Virus record (IMG/VR): IMGVR_UViG_3300008516_000114
Coordinates: 25,684 to 89,683 of that record
Length of the DNA stretch: 64,000 bases
Reading direction: 5' to 3' (one strand)
Origin: a virus
The notes below the pieces were generated by a model. That model saw only the letters and a list, made by a program, of their open reading frames with translations, ran no database searches and had not been told where the DNA came from. The translations under genes and the position numbers were made by a program. This document shows positions 59,095 to 64,000 of the stretch, one piece after another (the first letter of the stretch is position 1; each line of letters starts with the position of its first letter).

Positions 59095-61133
59095 TTAAGC
59101 GAATTTATATGAAGAACATAAGGAATGTTGAGGGTGAATTATGGGAAGATTTAACAGGATTAGATATTTATAATGGTGAATTAGGATCGGGGAAATCTAC
59201 CCGGTTAGATTCCATATACCTGACTATACTCGGATACATACCTAATATGGGAAAGGACTGTGCAACGTCATTTTTAAACAGCAACAGTAATACAGAGATG
59301 GCGGTAGGTATAGTAAAAGATTGTATTTCATATATAAGAACCTTTGAGAAATCTGAAGATAATCGTATAAGTCAAAAGATATCTATTGGTGCTGATGAAC
59401 ACAAATTATCCGAAGGTAATGAATTAATCTCAAAAGAGTTTGGTGAGGATATTTTTGTATTCAATCTGAAAGAGTTTCTGGATTTATCCGATGATAAGAA
59501 AAAGGAATTTATTTTTAATTTAGGCACAAAAGGTATGGGAGAAAAAGATATTTATAGAGAATTTGTAGATAAATACTGTCGTAGAATAACCAATGAAGGT
59601 GAAGTCGATGGATTACTGAAATTCAAGTACCAGGTAAAATCCTTTAGTGATCTTACAAAAGAGCAGACAAAGGAAGCCACTACTATATTATTCAATACAC
59701 TGGATGATGAAAAGAAAATGATATGTAATGAAACCCTTGCAAAATTCGTTAAAATATATCTCAAATGTGCACACGATACTCAAGGATTACTGAATGAAGC
59801 CCTTGCATATTTTAGTAATGATAAGAAGATACAAATGCGAATAAAGAGAGATGCAGAGGCAGCTAATCGTGAATACCAAAGAATGAAAACTATGCTCGAT
59901 GTTGATTCGAGTTTGGTGGAAATCGAAAAGGAAGTCAAGCAGACACAGGATTCTATTACTGAAGTCAAGATCAAGATTGCTAATAATGATAAAAATAAAG
60001 AAATAATAGAACATCACCAGCAGCAAACAAGCCGAATAATGAAAATTCTTGCTACTTTGGCAGAGGATAATATCAAAGAATGGCGTGAGGAATTAACGAA
60101 TGTTGATAAGAATATAGAAGATATTACTGACAAAAAGGAAAAACTGGAGTTGTCCATAGATGACTATAAGAAAATAGAAACAGAAATTGAATCTTACCAA
60201 ATCGCTATTAAGAAGGCAAAGAATGTCTCAAAAAATAAGGTTTGTGTAATATCGGATCAACTACCATGCACTACCGACTTGAAGCCAGCATTAGAGAATT
60301 TAGCTGATTTGATTGAAGAGAGAAATAGGGAATTAGATAAAATCGAGAGTAATATAAATGATATCAAAGATTCACTTAAAGAGAATTATCCCAATATTAA
60401 ATTCCCCTTAAAGCCTTATTTGAATGAGATTTCCAAATGGCGAAATGAACTAAACGAGAAGATTTCTATGCATACAAAACAGGTTGAACTTTACACGCAG
60501 GAAAAGAAGGATTTAGATAAAATCAATCTGAGCACATTCAATGTTGTAGATGATATGGTATATCAAAAGCAATTAGATGGTTTGTTGCAACACCAGGCAG
60601 TATTAAATGATAAGCAAAAGGAAACACAGGCGTTGAAAGAGAAAATGATCTCTATTCAATCAGCTTCATTATCGAAGTTAATGGCACAACAGAGAGTAGA
60701 TTTTGATAAGAAGGCTATTGATTCTATTAAGGAAATTATCAATGATATGCTTTCGCAATCCATCGAACCAATTAAAGAGATTGTGAATAAACTACTCAGT
60801 GGCATAAAAAAGGATTTTGTTTTCGATATGTATCTCGATGAAAAGGATCACCTGTTATTTGGTTGGCAGAGAGAGAAAGGATTTTCGCCCTTCAATAGTT
60901 TATCCGGAGGTGAAACGATTTTATTCTCTATTGCATTGATAGCGGCATTGATTATCAAGCGTGAGCCGAAATTGAAGATATTATGTATCAAAGCAGCAGA
61001 GGTTAGTATTTTATATTTCAAGTTAATGCTTGCCGGTTTGAAAGCGATGAAATCTAATCTTGATAATATACTTGTGGAATATCCGCATGAGTTACCAGAG
61101 AATATCGAGGGATGGAATATTATAAGACTTTAG
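59091..61133 (+). CDS. SbcC/Rad50-like ATPase
   Basis: A 680-aa protein overlapping the methyltransferase by 4 nt. Walker A GELGSGKST (residues 31-39) at the N-terminus, long coiled coils (250-540), a hook-like VCVISDQLPCTTD in the middle, and ABC signature FNSLSGGE near 603. The segment expected to be Walker B reads LKILCIKAAEVS, without the usual acidic pair. Expected role: DNA end processing. A phosphoesterase partner is not adjacent; the only one in view is at 18294. Confidence 0.85.
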   Translation: MIKRIYMKNIRNVEGELWEDLTGLDIYNGELGSGKSTRLDSIYLTILGYIPNMGKDCATSFLNSNSNTEMAVGIVKDCISYIRTFEKSEDNRISQKISIGADEHKLSEGNELISKEFGEDIFVFNLKEFLDLSDDKKKEFIFNLGTKGMGEKDIYREFVDKYCRRITNEGEVDGLLKFKYQVKSFSDLTKEQTKEATTILFNTLDDEKKMICNETLAKFVKIYLKCAHDTQGLLNEALAYFSNDKKIQMRIKRDAEAANREYQRMKTMLDVDSSLVEIEKEVKQTQDSITEVKIKIANNDKNKEIIEHHQQQTSRIMKILATLAEDNIKEWREELTNVDKNIEDITDKKEKLELSIDDYKKIETEIESYQIAIKKAKNVSKNKVCVISDQLPCTTDLKPALENLADLIEERNRELDKIESNINDIKDSLKENYPNIKFPLKPYLNEISKWRNELNEKISMHTKQVELYTQEKKDLDKINLSTFNVVDDMVYQKQLDGLLQHQAVLNDKQKETQALKEKMISIQSASLSKLMAQQRVDFDKKAIDSIKEIINDMLSQSIEPIKEIVNKLLSGIKKDFVFDMYLDEKDHLLFGWQREKGFSPFNSLSGGETILFSIALIAALIIKREPKLKILCIKAAEVSILYFKLMLAGLKAMKSNLDNILVEYPHELPENIEGWNIIRL

Positions 61134-61166
61134 AATTGTTAATTATGAATTATTAATTTTTAATTG
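61133..61166. repeat. AATTGTTAATTATTAATT intergenic repeat, copy 3
   Basis: GAATTGTTAATTATGAATTA then TTAATTTTTAATTG, directly after the ATPase stop and before the next SD. Confidence 0.6.
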
Positions 61167-61179
61167 AAAGGAAATTGAA

Positions 61180-61392
61180 ATGAAAAAAGATATATGTGGA
61201 TTTGGTAAAGATGTGTGGGAATGGGTAAAAGAACAAGGTGGAGACATATTTGAACACGAAGATAGTGAAGTAATTATGGAAATTGCCGAAAAGCACGGAT
61301 TGGCTAAACGAGTAATTTATGATCCAGAAAAACATGGAGACATTTCTATGGCTGATCCTGGTGAGGAGATTTGGTGGTTTGGTGATGACTAA
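61180..61392 (+). CDS. Small acidic protein, 70 aa
   Basis: AAAGGAAA upstream. DICGFGKDVWEWVKEQGGDI then YDPEKHGDISMADPGEEIW. Acidic and Trp-rich; common among small phage proteins. Role unknown. Confidence 0.65.
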   Translation: MKKDICGFGKDVWEWVKEQGGDIFEHEDSEVIMEIAEKHGLAKRVIYDPEKHGDISMADPGEEIWWFGDD

Positions 61393-61429
61393 TCGTATAC
61401 AAGCTGAGGCAAATCAAGAGGGTGGTTAA

Positions 61430-61837
61430 ATGAGATTCAAATTCACAATACCTGGAATATTATTTGGGAAGAAAGTAAATCCTGTACCATATACTCGTAC
61501 TACTCAACGGCAGATGTGGGTAGATAAGAATTATAAACGGTATCAATGTTGGAAAGGGGTTGTAAGTGGTGCGTTTCTGGCTTTCTTGAAAGAAAATAAT
61601 ATAGATAATAAACCCTATTTAAAGAATTGGTTGCAATTCAAAAAACCAATTAACCCTATTAAAAAATTCCGTATGGACATTATGATTTACTTTAAAGATA
61701 AAAAACACGCCGATAGCGATAATGTATATAAGGGAATTTCGGATTCTTTATTCATAAACGATAAATATATATCAGGTTCTATGGATTTTGATTACGACAA
61801 AGAGAATCCGAGAGTAGAGGTAGAGATAGAGATATGA
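61430..61837 (+). CDS. RusA-like Holliday junction resolvase
   Basis: A 135-aa protein, the usual length of RusA. KHADSDNVYKGISDSLF (about residues 90-106) holds the DxDN-x2-K-x3-D catalytic pattern, followed by the NDKYISG strand. It would resolve branched DNA during replication or packaging. An unusual Tyr/Trp-rich N-terminal half is present. RBS is AGAGGGTGG upstream. Confidence 0.83.
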   Translation: MRFKFTIPGILFGKKVNPVPYTRTTQRQMWVDKNYKRYQCWKGVVSGAFLAFLKENNIDNKPYLKNWLQFKKPINPIKKFRMDIMIYFKDKKHADSDNVYKGISDSLFINDKYISGSMDFDYDKENPRVEVEIEI

Positions 61838-61842
61838 TTGCC

Positions 61843-61870
61843 AATTGTTAATTTTTAATTATTAATTAAA
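61843..61870. repeat. AATTGTTAATTATTAATT intergenic repeat, copy 4
   Basis: AATTGTTAATTTTTAATTAT then TAATTAAA, in the gap after the resolvase gene. Confidence 0.6.
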
Positions 61871-61891
61871 AGACTAAGAGGTGAAGAAATA

Positions 61892-62326
61892 ATGAAACAA
61901 AAAATCATAAAATTAAATGAACGGCAATTAGAAATTGTTGCTGAAGCACTTGAATTTTATTCAAGATTTATGGCAGGACAAGTTGATGCTTTCCCATCTT
62001 CATTGGAAAATTATATGTGGAATGAAAAAAATATAAGCAGTTTCGATGAAATTATTCAAGATGCTTGTATGACATTGAAAAAATATATCTGGGGACTGGA
62101 ACGCAATATGATAAATAAAGGCATAGGATGGGGTAAAATACCTGAAATACAGATTGCTTACGAGATGTATAAATTGATGTACAAGCATTTCAGAGATGAA
62201 TATAAAAAGAAACATCCAGATGATACAAGCTGGACGGTAGATGATTCCGAACCACTTAAATCTAGTAAAGAAACTTTTATTACAGTGGAAGATGATAATG
62301 AAAAACAAGGAATCAAGAAATGTTAG
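61892..62326 (+). CDS. Conserved phage protein, unknown
   Basis: A 144-aa helical protein. LNERQLEIVAEALEFYSRFM is a recognisable opening of phage proteins found with replication genes. GAGGTG upstream. No activity known. Overlaps the next gene by 7 nt. Confidence 0.75.
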   Translation: MKQKIIKLNERQLEIVAEALEFYSRFMAGQVDAFPSSLENYMWNEKNISSFDEIIQDACMTLKKYIWGLERNMINKGIGWGKIPEIQIAYEMYKLMYKHFRDEYKKKHPDDTSWTVDDSEPLKSSKETFITVEDDNEKQGIKKC

Positions 62327-62838
62327 GATCAAAAAGACATAACGAATTGACAAATAGAACACGTGGCTGGTTTAGATCTAGAGCCACACATCGTGGGATT
62401 CGTTGGGGGTCGGAAATATATTTGACATCTGAATATGTTGCAGATGCAATTGCACTTGGGTCATTCCAGTGGCGTTATATGACAGATTACTGCAAGAATT
62501 CTGGCAAAATCATCCGGACAAATCTAACCGAATTCCATAAAGAAGACTTTGAGAAAGATTTAGTGGATGGTTATTGGTTATGTGTTTTTGAATCAAAAAT
62601 AAGCAGGTCAGATTTCCTACAAACATTCAAAAAAAATGCTGGTAATAGATTGATACCAAAAGCAAATATGCACTGGTTGGTAACTCCAAAAACTTTAATA
62701 AAAGTGGATGAATTGCCGAAATTCTGGGGCTTATTAGAAATGTCTGGTCGAGGATTGTGCGAAGTACGCAAACCACAGATTTGTGACATATCAGATGAAT
62801 ATAGAAATGAGATTGCACATAATATGTTATGGAAATAG
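62320..62838 (+). CDS. MmcB-like putative nuclease
   Basis: A 172-aa protein. VADAIAL early and CVFESKISRSDF in the middle give an Asp ... E-x-K arrangement as in PD-(D/E)xK folds of the MmcB repair group. The PKFWGLLEMSGRGLCEVRKP end also fits this group. Predicted DNA repair or processing role; active-site function untested. Confidence 0.75.
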   Translation: MLGSKRHNELTNRTRGWFRSRATHRGIRWGSEIYLTSEYVADAIALGSFQWRYMTDYCKNSGKIIRTNLTEFHKEDFEKDLVDGYWLCVFESKISRSDFLQTFKKNAGNRLIPKANMHWLVTPKTLIKVDELPKFWGLLEMSGRGLCEVRKPQICDISDEYRNEIAHNMLWK

Positions 62839-62845
62839 GGATAAA

Positions 62846-63118
62846 ATGGAAAATATTATCGAAGAAATAAAAGAAGAACGTAAAAGGCAGGATAGAATAT
62901 GGGGTGAACAGAACCACCATCCTGAAAGATGGCTTCGTATTTTAATGGAAGAAGTAGGTGAAGCAAGCGAAGCAAGTCTTGAAGCATACCCAGTTAAAGA
63001 ACAAATAAGGGATAGATTGTTTTGGTTGAAAAAATATCGAACGGAATTAACACACGTTGCTGCTGTTGCTATAGCAGCTATTGAATGTTTTGATAGAGAA
63101 GATAACAATGACAAATAA
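62846..63118 (+). CDS. MazG-like nucleotide pyrophosphohydrolase
   Basis: A 90-aa all-helical protein. EERKRQDRIWGEQNHHPERW then RILMEEVGEASEASLEA: the EExxE metal-binding helix of the MazG/dUTPase-like fold. It would hydrolyse nucleoside triphosphates such as (d)NTPs or alarmones. ATG 62846 follows TAGGG. Overlaps the next gene by 11 nt. Confidence 0.85.
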   Translation: MENIIEEIKEERKRQDRIWGEQNHHPERWLRILMEEVGEASEASLEAYPVKEQIRDRLFWLKKYRTELTHVAAVAIAAIECFDREDNNDK

Positions 63119-63443
63119 ATATCAATTCAGAGAACTTCTGGAACATGCCAAACAGGTTATTGGTAATTTAGATAACGGTGAAGATTATTTGGATTTCATA
63201 AGGTCGTTACCATGTATGATTTTGGGTGGTCGTTCCGATCCGCACCATGTAAAAAGCAGGGGTGCCGGTGGGAGTGATTTTTTGTGTATTCCGTTAAGCC
63301 GAAAATATCACACGGAGATAGAGGTTATTGGAATCGGAAGGTTTGAGAAAAAACATGGGATTGATATTACAAAAACAATTAAAACATTACATAAGATTTA
63401 TAAGGAGCAGAAAGATAAAGGAGAATTATGGAAATCGGGCTAA
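63108..63443 (+). CDS. HNH-type phage endonuclease-like protein (DUF968-like)
   Basis: A 111-aa protein. LPCMILGG then DPHHVKSRGAGGSDFLCIPL and a KYHTEIE segment form the HH ... H ... N-poor HNH-like centre seen in phage recombination proteins near ninG/rusA. One Cys of the usual pair is present in PCMI. It may nick DNA in recombination. Confidence 0.8.
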   Translation: MTNKYQFRELLEHAKQVIGNLDNGEDYLDFIRSLPCMILGGRSDPHHVKSRGAGGSDFLCIPLSRKYHTEIEVIGIGRFEKKHGIDITKTIKTLHKIYKEQKDKGELWKSG

Positions 63444-64000
63444 TAGATGTAGATTCTAAAATTACAAATTTAGCTCTTATGAAATTATCTGCTTGGCATA
63501 AACAGCAAGGAGATAGAGTAGAATTTTATTTTCAATTTAGCCATAATAAATATGATAAAATTTATGCAAGTAAAATATTTACTGATACTCCAGATTATCA
63601 ATATTGTTATAATGATATTATTAAAGGTGGTTCTGGATATGATCTAACTACCAATCTTCCTTTGGAAATTGAGAATATTTACCCCGATTATTCATTATAT
63701 AACTGTAATTATGCGATGGGATTTACGACAAGGGGCTGTATTAGAAATTGCCCTTTTTGTATAGTACCAAAAAAAGAGGGTAAAATAAAAATAGTTGCAG
63801 ATATTTATTATTTCTGGAATGGACAAGATAAAATAATGTTATTAGATAATAATATTTTAGCATTACCAGAACACTTTGAAAAGATTTGCAAGCAATTGAT
63901 AAAGGAAAAAATAAAAGTAGATTTTAATCAAGGTTTAGATATTCGCTTAATAGATGATGATAAAGCAAAATTACTTTCAAAGATAAAGATATGGAAACAA
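63428..64000 (+). CDS. Radical SAM protein, N-terminal part
   Basis: 191 residues are in view and the gene runs off the window. GFTTRGCIRNCPFCIVP carries the C-x3-C-x2-C cluster motif (about residues 104-111) that binds the 4Fe-4S of radical SAM enzymes. It is preceded by a 95-residue region beginning GLIDVDSKI. The later LNQGLDIRL-type segment is seen as DFNQGLDIRLID. The reaction cannot be told. It overlaps the HNH gene by 16 nt. Confidence 0.88.
   Translation, partial: MEIGLIDVDSKITNLALMKLSAWHKQQGDRVEFYFQFSHNKYDKIYASKIFTDTPDYQYCYNDIIKGGSGYDLTTNLPLEIENIYPDYSLYNCNYAMGFTTRGCIRNCPFCIVPKKEGKIKIVADIYYFWNGQDKIMLLDNNILALPEHFEKICKQLIKEKIKVDFNQGLDIRLIDDDKAKLLSKIKIWKQ

Overview
This window is part of an AT-rich genome of a tailed phage or prophage, roughly one third G+C by eye. 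It carries a continuous head-tail structural block with a long tape-measure gene, and I see no contractile sheath, so the morphology is most likely siphovirus-like. Ribosome-binding sites are mostly strong AGGAG types and ATGA/TAATG overlaps are frequent, so the host is a bacterium that uses Shine-Dalgarno initiation. I cannot name the host. A lipoprotein with a lipobox, a LAGLIDADG endonuclease, LamG, PA14 and collagen-like modules, and many small zinc-binding proteins point to an uncultivated anaerobe or environmental phage. I found no terminase, portal, DNA polymerase or helicase, so the genome extends beyond both ends.

Layout. (1) 1-2.4 kb: two glycosyltransferases and a small HTH protein, closed by a rho-independent terminator. 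(2) 2.5-34.2 kb, all plus strand: prohead protease with a nested scaffold, decoration protein, major capsid protein, LamG-type surface proteins, a lysis cassette (two membrane proteins and an M15 peptidase), connector and tail proteins, tail chaperone pair, tape measure, and large baseplate/fibre genes. Interrupting the tail genes are a metallophosphoesterase, a homing endonuclease and an initiator-like tRNA-Met. The block ends with a glycosyltransferase-methyltransferase fusion, a collagen-like fibre and a 1076-aa fibre. (3) 34.2-49.1 kb, almost all minus strand: more than 30 short genes, many zinc-ribbon and some paralogous. This region also encodes a DUF3467 protein, a lipoprotein, an octapeptide-repeat protein, a tyrosine recombinase, an XRE-type HTH protein and a DnaN-like sliding clamp. 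(4) 49.1-53.1 kb: divergent control region, sigma-factor-like gene, about 1 kb of non-coding DNA with repeats and tRNA-Gly, a large serine recombinase and an HTH regulator. (5) 53.1-64 kb, plus strand: early/replication genes, including SWIM, DNA methyltransferase, SbcC-like ATPase, RusA-like resolvase, MmcB-like nuclease, MazG-like hydrolase, HNH protein and a truncated radical SAM gene.

Most notable structure outside the genes. A promoter-like motif (TTGACTTTYTGA, then GTAAATTC) occurs three times in regulatory positions, including both sides of the divergent region in front of the sigma-like gene. A more diverged relative precedes the lipoprotein gene. Two elements 10 kb apart, on opposite strands, share the same 11-bp inverted arms and a tRNA T-arm-like 3' end but have unrelated centres, and a third tRNA-like fold lies at 36.1 kb. 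I regard these tRNA-like elements and the sigma/promoter circuit as the best candidates for undescribed biology. Integration functions (two recombinase families and an HTH protein) suggest a temperate lifestyle, but this is inference.
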